From assembly GCA_022592435.1 (NCBI GenBank), contig JABYQS010000025.1:248001-312000 (forward strand): a stretch of 64,000 bases of DNA. The letters run 5' to 3'. A program made the position numbers and the translations under genes. Of the stretch, positions 29,519-41,422 are shown piece by piece. Source of the DNA: Cerioporus squamosus (taxonomy: Eukaryota > Basidiomycota > Agaricomycetes > Polyporales > Polyporaceae). Under the pieces are notes generated by a model that saw only the letters and a program-made list of their open reading frames with translations, searched no databases and was not told the origin of the DNA. Numbering within the stretch: the first letter of the stretch is position 1; the number at the start of each line of letters is the position of its first letter.

Positions 29519-32500
29519 TCACCAAACATGCACAACCGGATATACGTACCTCTTTTCCCGCAAGATCCTAAACACCATCCTCCTCTCCTCTTCCCTCGCC
29601 GCGCGCTCGGGACTCACGCTGACGTGCGCCGCAGCGCCGATCGCTCTGATGGGGAACGCACCCCTACAGCGCTCCTGAAGGTCGGCAAGACCCTCGTTCG
29701 TGCCCTCCGCCTCGACGACGACAGTGCCGTACCAGCCGGGTCGATGAGCCACACCCCTCCGGCCCGGGACCGGGGCCAACGCACTTCGGGACTGACACTC
29801 GGAGCGCTTTCCCGCTCGACGAGGGACGGATCGTGAACGACGAACGGTGGACCCATCGCACGACCATGTGGTGACCGCCTTGAGGCCTACAATCGACGCC
29901 AGTCAGCGTCTCGACCGAGTAAAGTTAGGAGGGTATCACTTACGTCTCGGTCTTCATCCGGTCCTGGAGCAGCTGGAGGTTCGTCGCGATCTCCTCGCCC
30001 CACGGAGCGATGTCGATATGGCAGATGGGGTTGCCACTGCCCATCGTGCGCACGACGCGGTGGAAGTACGATGGCGGGAACGCAAGTGTCGGCAAGTACT
30101 TCGGCAGGTCGCCGGACCGTGAGTACGTGTAGTCCAGGTCCTGCGGGAGTAATCCGTCAGCTTGACGACCAAGAAGAACATATAAGAGAGTAGCAATGCG
30201 CACGATCAGGTAGCTACCGTCCCACACCATACGCCCCACGTTCGCTTCGTCGCCGACTGCGATGTCCCACACGATGTCGCCTGCGCGCAGGAGATGTGTG
30301 ACACCCGCACGCTTGAGCTCCTCTTCGCACTCGAGCACGCTCGAGTCCGACAGCCACTCGCCTTCCGGTGAAGGGACGAAGACCTGCAGCAGAGGCGCTC
30401 TCCGAATACGGAACAGCGGCGACTGGAAGGTACCCATGCCGCCACCATTCATCGGCGGCGACCCCGGACCGTGGAACTGAGCGACGCTTGGGTTGTGATG
30501 CAGGCCCGGCTCAGTGAGTGACCCAGAACGCGAGTGCCCATGACCGTGTCCATGCTGCGACCGACTGAACATGGACGTCGGGGACGGCGCGCGACTGGAG
30601 CTCCGCGAGAAGCTCTTCTTCTGCGTCGGATACTGGTTGACAGAAGTGGCCGATCCTCCCCATCCACTCGCGGGGCTCCGCGCCCTGTCGCGTCCAATTG
30701 CGGAAGCGATGCGAGCCTCAGCCTCAGCCTGCGCGCGGAGCCGAAGAACAACCCGCGTGTACGCCCTGCAGGCGGCCTGCAGCGACTGCACAACCACGCG
30801 TTGTCTGCGGTCGTGGAGGTACATGTCCGCGTAGCGAGCGAATTGGTGCTGGGGCAGAGACACGCCATGCATGTATGCGTTCAAGTCCTATCACGCCGAA
30901 GACACGTTCTGTCAGCGAAGCTCTGTCGACAGGGACGGGACACGTACTGCCAAGGTGAGCGAGATCGGCTCGCTTTCGGGGAACGTCCACCTCGCGTAGC
31001 CGACAGTGCGCAAGTACCTCTCGAAAACGCGCTCGGTTAGCTCCCGATCGCCATAGAGGAGCGACCGAATAGCCTTGCTGACGCTCGAGAGCGCGAGCCA
31101 GTCGCTAAAAGGCAAATAGCCGACAAACTGTCCAAGCAGTGCAGGTTCGGCCACGTGCTTCTCGAGAGGATAGAAAGTGGGCTCCTTCGGTTCGTCCTCT
31201 GCAGGCTCGTCGGGAGCTGGCGTGATGTCCTCAATGCCTTCAGGACGGGACTTCTCGAGAGCGTGGCCACGCCTGCGTGAACGTGCGCGGGCGTACTCCT
31301 CTGGAGACGTGGGGCTGAGAGGAGGCTCTGGCAGGGACGCCTTCTCTGGCCGAGGGCTGCTAACCGAGACGTCTCCCGGACGCCTCTTCGGAGGCGGCGG
31401 TGGAAGGGAATCGTCCATACTGCGGCTCCTAGAGTGCTGAACTGGGGATGGTTCATCAGGAGGCGTAAGTGGCGTCAGTTGCTTGTTGCGCGGCGTTGGG
31501 CTCTTGACGTTGGGAACGGGCTGCTCGGGACGCCGTTGCGAAGAGTGCCCATTTGATCCGTGCATAGGCACGCCCTTCGTCGCACTCAGTTTCTCCATCT
31601 GACGCTCCGTAAGCATCTTCACAGGACGAGTGGGCACGGGAGACTCGGAAGAGATGACTCGCGGAGGAGACCGGGACTCGACATGACGTCTCTCCATGGC
31701 GTGCTTGTCACCGCGCATCTGGAAGGGAGAAGCGAGGGAGGGGGTGGTAGAGGAAGAGGAGGAGGAAGAGGTGCCGTTGATGGAAGCCGGACTAGGTTTT
31801 GGGACGGACTTTGATGGGCCTTCGCGCGTGCGCACCGGGGGCGCGTCCTCCACGGGCGTGGGCGGCTTTGCACCCAACGTGTTAGGGGCATGTCCATTCG
31901 ACAATGAGTGGGACGGCGTCTGGGTCGGTGGTTGCGAGGGCCCCTGAGAGGCGTCCGTCATCCTGGTCACACGGGACTTGGACTTGCTCAGCTTCCGCGT
32001 CCGCGTGGGCTGTGGTTCTGGCGGGGTAGGGAGGCTTCCGGGTGCACTCGGCGGGCTCTGCGGACGGGAAGGCGAAGGGCGACGAACGTCGTCTTCTCTT
32101 GCAGCACGCGCAGCGGTGCTCGTTGCGAAGGCGGGCGTTCCGTGACCCTCGTCCGAGCTTGTCGCAGCGGGGAGCTTGGGTGATGCAGAGCGAGGGGTGG
32201 GGTAACCATTCACGAACTGACTGGAACCATTGCTGTGCTCTGTGCGTACGTTCTTCACGTCGCCGTCGTCCTGAGAGTCCGACTCGGAAGTCGCGACTGC
32301 CATCCACGCCCGCGGCTCGACGACCTCGGCCTCGGCCTCTGCAGCGGCCATGGCGGCGAAGATGAGGGGGCGGCCTTGGACGGGCCCACGGGCGTTTGGG
32401 ACGGGGACGGGCTGCTCCGATTTCATAGGAGACGAGCGAGTGGGCGACGAGCGGCTGGGGGGCTTGTGTGTGCGAGGCTGGGAAGAGTGGCCCGTCGGGG

Positions 32501-33492
32501 AGCGTCTGGACGGGAGGGGATATCGCGTGTCCGACTCGGGGGGCAGCACGCTCTGATCGAGATCGATGGGCCGCGTCTTCGTCCTCGTCCTCGAAGGCGG
32601 TGCCTGTATCGGGGCGGGCGGGGCGTGTGCTGGACGGGGAGGAGGATCAGGGTGTGGTGCGGCGGCGGCGGGCTGGGTGGGCTGGGACGGAGGATAGTAG
32701 GGGGACTGGGCTTTTGAGGCGTGCCCGACAGAGGCGGACGGCCGTGGGGGGCTAGCTTTTCTCGTGACTGGGGCAGGAGGATCGAGCGGGGAAGAGGAAG
32801 CAGGGACGGGCACTGAATCGACGATGCTCCGGCGTTTTGATGCAGGGGGACCAGTGGACGGGGACAGCTCTGGGGATCGCTCGCCCGCAGGCAAGGCTGG
32901 CACCGGCGGCGGGTCTTCGTGATTCGCGCTGCCCGCGTCGCCCAGGAGCGCGTCGAGAGAGAAGTTGAACCCGCTCAGATGCAGCGAGTGGAGCTGCACC
33001 TCGGGAGGGGGCCGCCGCGCAGTCGATGGCAGACGCTACAAGCAGTGAAGACGTCAACATCTGACAGACGCTAACTTTGCGTCCGCCGGGAGCGAACAGA
33101 AGCGGGACACAATGACGCGCACGTACCTGGCGAGGCTCGCTTGTAGAGTCGGGCCCGTTCGGTGCACTGGGAGACGTAACAGCCGCGTCGACGGCGGACG
33201 GGGCGTGCGGCGCAGGGTCGGGAGGAGGAGGGGGAGGTGTTGGTGTCGGGGGCTGTTGTTGCAACGCGTTAGCCTCAGAAATAAGTACAACGCAGGTCTG
33301 GGAGAATATGCGGAGATAGGAAGAAGCTTGCCTCGCGGTGCGTGCTTCCGTTCTCGACGCGCCCACGTGACCGAGAAGAACGTGTCTCGGTCTCGGCTGC
33401 AGTCTCTCGTACGCGCGTGCAGTGCGGTCCGCTCGCGCGTAAGTACCGTCAAGCGTGCGAGGACGGGCTTTTGCAAGTGTGGGCAAGCGCAT
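29519..33492 (-). CDS. large F-box-like protein with disordered N terminus
   Basis: Probable substrate receptor of an SCF ubiquitin ligase. The main exon (30912..32999) encodes hundreds of Pro/Ser-rich disordered residues, then an F-box-like stretch (LLGQFVGYLPFSDWLALSSV, SKAIRSLLYGDRELTERVFE) near 31050-31160. The following exons have LNAYMHGVSLPQHQFARYAD, a Ser/His-rich linker, IAVGDEANVGRMVWDGSYLI and PTLAFPPSYFHRVVRTMGSG. An upstream exon joins in phase through GT 33127/AG to EPRQ-RLPSTARRPP; the frame stays open to an ATG at 33492, so that start is provisional. The last part has WVHRSSFTIRP in one frame and GWYGTVVVEAEGTNEGLADL in the next, with no credible intron between, so the 3' end may be broken or misread. 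Confidence 0.65.
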
Positions 33493-33533
33493 CCCGGACA
33501 GCTTGTTTTATGGCCCACGACGATCGCAAGACG

Positions 33534-35448
33534 TCATCGCCGCAGCCGGCAGCGACGGCTCTCGTCTAACCACCACCGCCGACGTAATCCACCGCGCCCT
33601 CTCCATATTACAGCGAATAAACCGTTCCTCCCTACCTTGGCAAAATGCATCTCCGTACAGGCCGCTGCCGCCGTGCTCGACTCGCTCTCCGACGCCGCCC
33701 TCGATGGCAGCCCGAACGCGGCCAGCAGCGAATACTTTCTCCTTCGTGGCGGTCGTCCATTCGTCTCCACTGAGGTGCTCGATGGCTGCGATGCCAGACC
33801 CGGCGCAACTAGCGTCGTGCTCGTGCTCGTACTTGACGCGCTCGGCAGCGTGGTAGCCGCGCGCCCTGCATGCTCCGGCCCCGGCGCGATTTCGCGGGCA
33901 GAGCGCGATGGCGAGGCAGACGGCGACGGCGCAGGAGCGGGGAAGACGTTCAGCTGTGTCGCCTTCGCAGGTGGCGAGGCGTATCCCGCCTCCAGGTCAG
34001 ACGCACCAGCACTCGATGCCTGCGTCTCCTGACGTATATTCGCGAGCGCCCCGTGCTCATTGTCCTCCCTCGTTCCGGCGACCGCTCCTTCTCGCCCTCC
34101 ACGATGCGGCGCGCGACCTTCCTCGCAGGCAGCAGCACTCGATCGCCCACGACGCGCGCCTGCTTCTCGTTCTCTATGGCAGCATTCGCCGGGGCCTGCG
34201 AAGCGGCGGTCGAGATCGCAGAAGTGCTCGTCGTGCGGGTAATCTGCGAGCTCTCCGAGTCCTTCGGGGTGCCCAATGCGGCGCGCGGAGGGTCAGACGA
34301 CGCGAACGGCGAGCTCGACGCCATTCCGGGCGCGCTAGACGGCGAAAGAGCGTTCAGGTGGGCCCGCTTCGGCGTGCTGAACCTGTCTTCCCCGTCATCG
34401 TGATCCGTGCTCGCAGCAACGACCACAGCTCGCGCGGGCGCAGGGAAGGCAATCGGCGCGGCGGTCTCTTGGGACGGCCTGGGCGACGACGTCGACGTCG
34501 ACGCTTCTCTGAATGCGTCTTCGAGTGGCCTCCCCGATGCCGAGGCTGAGGGACTCGCCTGCGCAGGCCTACCATCGTCATCCGCCCTCCTGCGCGTCAC
34601 CTTCCTCGCGGGGAGCAGCACCCGGTCTCCTGCGCTCCGGGCCTGCTGCGAGTACTGCTGCTCGTCCTTCAGATTGACTCCACCGCCTTCTGCGCCGCCC
34701 TTCACCGGTGAGTTCTCTCTGCGACTCCGGGTCTGCTGGCCTTCGTGAGTGGTACCTTGCAACTGGGTCTCGAGTGTTGCCGCATCCTCGCCGCGCCGTC
34801 TCTGCGTCACCTTCCGTGCAGGCAGCAGCACGCGCTCACCCCGCACTCGTGCCCCATGCATCCCAACACCTCCATCCTCGCCTCCACTCGTGCCCGTGCC
34901 CGTGCTCGCGTTCGTGCTTGGTGCGAGCAAGCCTTCGCCATTGCTCGGCTTCCGCCCTACCGTGCGCGCTGCTTCTCCTCGATCGTATGCTCGTGACCCT
35001 TCTCCCAGAACCAGCCTGAGCCTCGTCTCTCTTCAAAATCCCCCTTGGCTGCTCTTGCGTCACCGCCTGGTCCCTCTTCTCCCTCTCCTTCGCACCAAGG
35101 CTCTTCTTCCTCACCCTCGTTGCGACCTGCTCTCGTTCCCGTTCCCGGTCTCGTCCGCACCGCAGCCTGCTCTCTTTCTCGCTCTCGCTCCCGCTCCTTC
35201 TCCGAATGAGACGAAGGCCCGCGTTGAATCTGCGTCGGGGGAGGGACCTGGCCCGCCCTGCGCGGGGCGAGCGCTATGGGTCCGGAGACGACCGGCTTCG
35301 AGGACGTCGCGAACCGCGCATACAGCGGCGTGACTGGCGTTTCTCCCGTGGGTGATGCTGGGGAAGTCGAGTGGGAGACGTTGGCGGGAGGGGCGGACGA
35401 GGAAGGCGACGAGATGGAGTTGGTCCGTTTCCGGAGGAGGTGCTTCAT
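33534..35448 (-). CDS. disordered protein with three RVLLPARKV repeats
   Basis: Not a family I recognise. It begins MKHLLRKRTNSISSPSS and soon reads PVTPLYARFATSS; then come highly charged Glu/Arg and Ser/Pro tracts typical of intrinsic disorder. A basic motif recurs three times: GERVLLPARKVTQRR (about 34850-34800), GDRVLLPARKVTRRR (about 34640-34590) and GDRVLLPARKVARRI (about 34150-34105). The final stretch includes PPRRRKYSLLAAFGLPS and MHFAKVGRNGLFAVIW. At least two introns or frame changes are needed (one near 35000-34960, one near 34100-34030), so exon limits are approximate. The regular motif suggests a binding element for a partner protein or nucleic acid; that is inference. Confidence 0.5.
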
Positions 35449-36484
35449 GCTCTGGCGTCGTCGTCGTCGTCTAGGTCGTCCGGGCGCGAGTGCGAGTGTG
35501 AGGGTGAGGGTCTAGCGACTGTCGAGCGTCGGACGAGTTGAGTGGGACGAAGAAAGAAGAAAGCAAGAAACTCAAGGACTCGGAAGTGCAGATGGAGGGG
35601 AGGGAGGAGGCAGTACTCACCGTAGAATGTAGACCGAGTACTCCAGCCTGCAGGCCTTAGGGCGTGCGTATGGAATGAAATGGAGACGAGGCTCGTTGAG
35701 CTTGTGGTGATGTCGTCCAGCCGGGCTCGGCCTGTCCTGAGGCTGTTGCCACTCCAAACTCCAGAGGATCGCCGTGCCTGACTTGGGTAGTCAGAAGGCT
35801 GCAGATCGTAATTTCCGAGGCTCGAGGTCCGCGAGAGGTGGGGGACCGGGGTGTTGCAGGAACTTGAAGAAAGGCCTCTCGGGCGTCTCGTATGCAGCAG
35901 AAAGTCCAAAAATGCCAGTCGCGAAGAGCAGTGTTCCGGGGTGAGTGGAAGTCCGGGGCCTCGAGGTGCGTCCAGTGACCGCAGGGCGAGTTTCTTTCGA
36001 TGGCGGGGTCGTGCAGTGAGAGGAGGAAGAGAAGCAGGAAGACTGGGTTGAGATAGATAGACTCGCACAACGTGAGGACCGGCGAGAACCTGGCCTGCAG
36101 GCAGGCACGACGCAACGAGGCAGCACTTCAGCGGGATCACGGTCACGGCAGACGTTCAGACGCGTTCGAAATCGAAACTTGGTTGGAGGCGTTGGGAGAT
36201 ATGATAGGCGCTCGTAATCCCTGCCAGTGGGAACGAGATAAGATTAGATGCTCCCCACACCGTGATCGCGAGGTTCTCGGGCATGCGTTCGCGGGCGCAT
36301 CTTGCTCTCGGACTTGTGCCCCGACCGCTCGAATACACATCTCCGAACTCCTGCGGTGTCTCTTGCTGCTCGTAACGGCGCTGCAGTGTCTGCGTCACCC
36401 ACCTGATACATCGGAGGCGAGATATAAAGGCCTCGCATCGTCAGGAAGTTACCCCAGAACCCCAGAGTCTCCAGGTGAACAACC
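35449..36484. promoter_or_regulatory. divergent intergenic region upstream of the methyltransferase
   Basis: About 1 kb between divergent gene starts. Several open frames overlap on both strands without domains. The DNA just before 36485 has a CAACCATGG start context. Expected to hold both promoters. Confidence 0.4.
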
Positions 36485-37640
36485 ATGGCCACCTTTGCCA
36501 AAGGAACCTTCAACGCCGCACGTTACGCGTCCAGTGAGTGCTCGCTCTATTCCTGACACGCCATTGGTCGAACGAGCCCCCTCGGAAACCTACACCGACC
36601 CGTCTCATCATACGTTGCGTAACATTACAGGCCGGCCGACCTACCCCCGCCAGCTGTATGACTTCATCTTCAAGCACCACGAACGCGCCAAGGGCGCGCG
36701 CTGGGACACCGCCGTCGACGTCGGGTGCGGCACGGGCCAGGCGACCGTCGAGCTCACGCCCTTCAAGCGCGTCGTCGGCGTCGACCCGAGCGCGCGCATG
36801 ATCGAGCAGGCGCGGGAGAGCGTCAGGTCGTCGCGCCTCGCGGGATTGGACCTGTCGTCCCAGATCGAGTTCGTGCAGTCGTCTGCGGAGGATCTGGGTT
36901 TTATCCCGGACGGGAGCGTGGATCTCATCGTGGCTGGTGCGTTGGGTGTTCTCATGTTGCTCGTGCGGGTGGTATTGACGTCTGGGTCGACGTCACGCAG
37001 CTCAAGCTGCGCATTGGTTCAAGTGGGACAAGTTCTGGCCTGAGGCCGCGCGCGTGCTGCGCAAGGACGGTACCTTCGCCGCATGGGTACGTCCATAACG
37101 TACTCAGTCTCAGTACGCACGTCACGCTCTAACGCGACTATCCGATGACAGGGCTACTCCGAGTTCCGGCTGTCGAAATACCCCTCTGCCACCCCTCTCA
37201 TCAACGCCTACGCTCAGGGCACCGACCCCAAGGACTCCCTCGGGACGTACTGGGAGCGTCCAGGACGGACGATCCTCGACAACCACTTCCTCGACGTCCC
37301 CGACCCGACAGAAGCGCTCCCGGGGCAGTTCAGCTCCTTCGAGCGCGTGTTCTTCACCGGCTCGCACTACCCCGACCTGCCGAACCCCCGCCCCGTCATC
37401 CTCCGCAAGAGCCTGACGTGGGACGAGCTCATGGGCTACTTCCGGACCTGGAGCCCGCTGCACACGTACCACGAGAAGTACCCGGAGGACCTCGAGCGCC
37501 CCGACGGAGACATCGCGACGCGGTTCTGGCGGAGACTCAAGGAGGAGGTTGCGCGGGTTGAGAAGAAGGAGATCCCGAAGGACGAGGACATCGTCGATAT
37601 CGAGTGGCCGCTCGCTCTCATCCTCGCGCGCAAGGCGTGA
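36485..37640 (+). CDS. class I SAM-dependent methyltransferase, TMT1-like
   Basis: Small-molecule methyltransferase resembling trans-aconitate methyltransferases. Four exons (36485..36533, 36631..36936, 37001..37086, 37152..37640) give 309 residues. It starts MATFAKGTFNAARYASSRP, with YPRQLYDFIFKHHE typical of this group. Motif I is VDVGCGTGQAT and motif II VVGVDPSARMIEQA. VQSSAEDLGF is the acidic adenine-loop region, and AAHWFKWDKFWPEAARVLR with DGTFAAWGY the post-motif core. The C terminus has GSHYPDLPNPRPVILRKSLT and ends ALILARKA. Two decayed copies of this gene lie just downstream at 37888..38989 and 41088..41422. The methyl acceptor is unknown. Confidence 0.88.
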
Positions 37641-37887
37641 GTTGTGTGCTGCTGCTGGCGTGCTGACTGCAGCCTCTCCGAACTGTGACACGTTTCTCGG
37701 AGGCGGTTGCGAAGGTGTCTTACTGTCGGACGTGCACTCCGATGACTGGAATGCGTACGTCCAAGACTGTTGCTGAATATACTGCTGCTCAGACACTGCC
37801 TGGGAGCTCGGGACGTTCGCCTCGCATGCGTTGTACCGTATGCAATGCCATTCTGAATGTGAACTCTAGCGCAAGCCATACTTGTGA

Positions 37888-38989
37888 ACAATGGCGACAT
37901 ACGCGCTAAGTGAGTTCTGTCCACTCTATCTACGGCAGAGGACTCGGACCTCCCGACCGGGGAACCTGACGCTATCCAGACCGGCCGATTGACCCTCGAC
38001 GACTCCAAGACGACTTCATGACGTCTTCTGAAAACACGATGACAACGTTATAAGACGCTCGCTGAATTGGTGCGTGCCACCATCATACGTACCCGTCCTT
38101 CACCCATGACATCCTGCACGAACTTCAGATCAGGAGACCGTCGAGGCCAAGCGCAGCTATGCTCGCGCAGGCGCAGGAGAGCGTCAAGTCGGACAAGATT
38201 AAGTTCGTGCAGGCTCCCGCGGAAGACTTAGGGTGCTGCAGGAAGACAGCGTGGATCTATGGTCGCAGGTTAGCGCTCTCCTTACAAGTTTAAAGCGAGC
38301 TTCTGACCTCGGGATACCAGCTTAACCCGGGCATTCGGTTCAGGTCGGACAACGTTTGGCCCGAGGTAGCGCGGGTACTGCGCAAGGGCGGCACCTTAGG
38401 CGCATGGGTGCGTTAGCTCGAACTTCAGCTTGGTCTCCAGACGAGCTGCGATGAAATCTGAACACGCCGAGATGGTCAGCCCGAGGCTGCTGCAGAATAC
38501 GTTGCTGATAGCTTTGCCCCTCCAGCTTACCGGTCACAGCTGACGCAAACGTCAACGACAAGGTTTCTTCGAGTATCGGCTCTCACGCTGCCCATCCGCC
38601 ACGCCTCTCATCCACGTCCTTTTCTGAGGCAACGATCCTCTGGACAGAACGGATCAGTATCCTTGGCAATCACCTCGTATTAGACGTCCCCGGTTCGACG
38701 CAAGCTCCTTCGAGGGCGTCTCCTCCACTGGTTCGCACCACCCGACCTTGCCGGACCCGCTCCCCGTCTTTCTTCGCAAGATTATAACGTGGGAGGATCT
38801 CGTGGGGTACTTCCGCGCGTCGCACACGTACCGGGAGAAGTACCCAGAGGATTTCGAACGTGTTGATGGCCATTGGCGCTATCGTGACGAAGACTCAAGG
38901 AGGAGTTCGCGCGCGTCGAGGGCCAAGAGGACGATGATACGATCGACACCAAACGGCCTCTTGCTCTCCTCCATGCGCGTAAGGCGTAA
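37888..38989 (+). pseudogene. methyltransferase pseudogene 1
   Basis: Degenerate copy of the methyltransferase at 36485..37640. A start-like ACAATGGCGACATACGCG with a GTGAGT donor parallels the parent's first exon. Later pieces still match: MLAQAQESVKSDKIKFVQAP and AEDLG (near 38160-38232), WPEVARVLRKGG (near 38358-38392), and the C-terminal PLALLHARKA then stop. Frameshifts and in-frame stops separate these blocks, and motif I is not recoverable, so no functional enzyme can be made. Order of the blocks is kept, so this is a whole-gene duplicate that decayed in place. Confidence 0.8.
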
Positions 38990-39589
38990 CGTCCTGGGCC
39001 TGAAATCCTGGACATTCGCAGAACCTGTGGGGTTGGGGTGTTGCACATTGATGGGCTGGACCTCGGGTCCGTCGGTGCGTTCCGGTGTTGCATTTCGCCT
39101 TGAAGGTTCTTGCGGCCAGTTCATATGCTTCGCAGGATGTCGGGCCAGCGGAAAGACGTTGGGGGGCAGCGGACGGATGCTCCCAAACTTTCCGGCAATG
39201 TCGAGGCGCGGACGCTGTGAATATTGCCAGGCTGGTGCGATCGGGGGCGCCGTCCACGCGGTCGTGCGAGTGGGACCTTGACCCGCTCACCTGAGCCAAG
39301 TCTCCACTCAGCCTCAGTGCTAACGCGGCTGGAGCTACGATCGGCAAGGCATCGCCGGAGGAGTCGTACGGCCTGACGTTGATCTGGCATGTCGCGTGCC
39401 ATGTCACTGGGGTCCCGGAAGAGGAGGGTGGCGTGCGCGGAGTCGATCGACGCTCCCATATAAGGTAAGACTGTTTCCCATAACGGCAAGCGCACAGTCT
39501 TCTTCATGCATTGCTGACGGAATTTTCGAAGACGACACGATCTATGCCCACTCGGTTGGACGCGCATGAGTTGCCTATACTCATCTCGT

Positions 39590-39595
39590 TATATA
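39590..39595 (+). promoter_or_regulatory. TATA box of four-helix gene A
   Basis: TATATA about 135 nt upstream of the ATG at 39729, preceded by the conserved CCCACTCGGTTGGACGCGCA block shared with the second copy. Conservation in both duplicated promoters supports a functional site. Confidence 0.6.
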
Positions 39596-39728
39596 GCCCG
39601 ACGCCCGGGCCCCGGATCTCCTCCAGGCTCCATTTATTCCCCCCACCTCGTCTGTGCTCACGCCCAGCCTGCTCGAGCCTGCTCGTCGCGCATCTGTTCA
39701 TAGGCGTCGATCCCAGCTCATACCCCCC

Positions 39729-40471
39729 ATGACGCTAGCAACCGTCCCTTACAAGACCGCGCGTCTCGTCTCCCTCTTCCTCTCCTTCGCCTTCGGCATC
39801 GTTGGACTGGGACTCGGCATCGACGCGCTGGTCAAGGGCAACGAGGACAAGTCGACGGTCAGGAGCCTCGTGCCGCCAGGAACCGTCGTGGACATAGACA
39901 CAGACGATGTGGTGAACGCGGGAGGGGTTGTCACCGGATTCTGCGCGGCTCTTGCAGTGATGTCACTGCTGTCATTGCTGCTGCTCCTCTTCAGCGGGAA
40001 GCGCGGCCCGTCCCTGGCATCGCGCACGCTGCCTCTGCAGGCAACCCTGCTCGCACTCTTCACCCTCGGCTTGTTTGGGTCACTCGTTGCATTCACGGAC
40101 TTCGTCGCAAACCGCCAGGCCAAGGTTTCAGCCTCTCTTGGAGGAGTTCCCGTCCCTCCTGCGATTGTGCAGAGCATCGAGAACGCAATTGGCGTGTCGC
40201 CTGTGTATCATGTGAAGTCATATCGTAAGCCGTTCGTGCTTCGAGCCCTCTGGCACAAGCTGACCTCCTACGGCGTTTAGTCCGACTTGCCGTCATCCTC
40301 CCTTGGATCGCCTTCCTGTTTGGTCTCACATCCAGCGTGCTGTCGCTGCTAGCCGCCGCACGGTCACGCCGCACGTACGCAACGACTCGGGATACGGCCT
40401 CCGACGCGACTGGCGCGGAATTCTCGAAAGAGAAGAAGGGCAATGTGAATGTCGGGCAGGAGACGGTTTGA
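39729..40471 (+). CDS. four-transmembrane protein, copy A
   Basis: Unrecognised family. Two exons (39729..40224, 40281..40471) give 228 residues. It begins MTLATVPYKTARLVSLFLSF with a membrane helix (FGIVGLGLGIDA). The hydrophilic loop has SLVPPGTVVDIDTDD, followed by helices around VVTGFCAALAVMSLLSLLLL and LQATLLALFTLGLFGSLVAF. A loop with GVPVPPAIVQS comes next, then a fourth helix on exon 2 (LAVILPWIAFLFGLTSSVLS). The tail is basic then polar, ending EFSKEKKGNVNVGQETV. The layout recalls fungal claudin/SUR7-like tetraspan proteins, but I see no diagnostic motif. Copy B is at 42261..42994. Confidence 0.82.
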
Positions 40472-41087
40472 TCTAATGATTGCGAATTTCTGGTGAGTGA
40501 GCTCTATCTGTAGTTTTGCAGCGCCGTCACTAAAGAGGTCCGATAGTATCGTATTGCTTCTATATGACCATCTCAGTTAATGCATGCCTGCTGTGGTTGC
40601 AGCGTCCGGCTTGTGCAGAATATATCGCGCGCGCCGTGCTAGTGACCACTATGCTCTAGGAGTTGCGTGACCGAGCCATCCACGCCCGAAGTATCGTTGG
40701 CGTGCCCTGCGTAAGTTAAGCCTCCTGACAGGTAGGCAGGTAACATCGGCTACTCTGATGCAGGATTTTCAGGCACCAAGTCTCGTATTCTATGACACGA
40801 CGGGAGCCGTTGCTGTACACCGAGGAGCCGCGACCACGTACTTAGATGCCTCGCTTCAACCTCCTTCCGTGCGTTTTTCTGCCTACCGCCTCCCGACCCG
40901 TGGATCACACCGCGCATGAAATCCTGGAGGAAAAGTCTGCGAAACCCTCCCGACGGCTCCTGACATCCCGCACGTTACTCGTACGCTCCCAGAGAAGGTT
41001 GCCATCGGTGCGTCAGAGCCCGCTTCCCGTCGTCGAAGTCCCGAAACCATCGAGGCCCTGCACTCCCGATTCAACGCACGTAATCGG
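40472..41087. other. spacer between duplication units
   Basis: 3' flank of copy A (similar to that of copy B up to about 40730), then DNA with no match to the functional methyltransferase that I can see. The plus open frame beginning at 40846 only becomes methyltransferase-like after about 41088. Confidence 0.45.
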
Positions 41088-41422
41088 TGACCTCTTCAGG
41101 ACCTTCGAGCGCGTCTCCTCCACTGGGTCTCAGCATCCGGCCTTGCCTGACCCACTCCCCGCCGGGCTGCCGTCGCAAGACCGTAACGTGGGAGGAACTA
41201 ACTCTGCGCTACTTTCGCGCGAAGTGCATGTACCAGGAGAAGTACCCAGAAGATCTCAAACGTGCTGATGGCAATATCGCGACGCGGTCCCGGAGGAGAC
41301 TCCAGTCACGGAGGAGGTCGCGCGCATCGAGGGCAAGGACGTCACGGTGCGGTAGGACGGTATCACGATCGTGATCGACACCGGATGGCTTCTCGCTCTC
41401 CTCCTCGCCACGTAAGGCGTAA
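41088..41422 (+). pseudogene. methyltransferase pseudogene 2 (3' remnant)
   Basis: Keeps only the C-terminal third of the methyltransferase. LFRTFERVSSTGSQHPALPD matches the parent's SSFERVFFTGSHYPDLPN. EKYPEDLKRADGNIATRS and a final GC-rich end reading CGTAAGGCGTAA follow. Frameshifts break it between these blocks. It is the upstream border of duplication unit 2, so the second duplication copied an already partial gene or lost its 5' half afterwards. Confidence 0.78.

Larger units (their letters stand above)
38650..40730 (+). repeat. tandem segmental duplication, unit 1
   Basis: The DNA from the 3' part of methyltransferase pseudogene 1, through a spacer, promoter, intact four-helix gene and its 3' flank, recurs about 2.5 kb downstream. 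Matching landmarks outside genes include TTGATGGGCTGGA near 39048 against 41475, CCCACTCGGTTGGACGCGCA near 39547 against 42093, and CTTCTATAT-type 3' flanks after each four-helix gene. Start-to-start distance of the four-helix genes is 2532 nt. Confidence 0.8.

Noticed and set aside
30534..35515. Many long plus-strand frames opposite the F-box and disordered-protein genes
   Set aside because: They are Arg/Gly/Ala-rich antisense shadows of GC-rich, low-complexity minus-strand exons and contain no domains.
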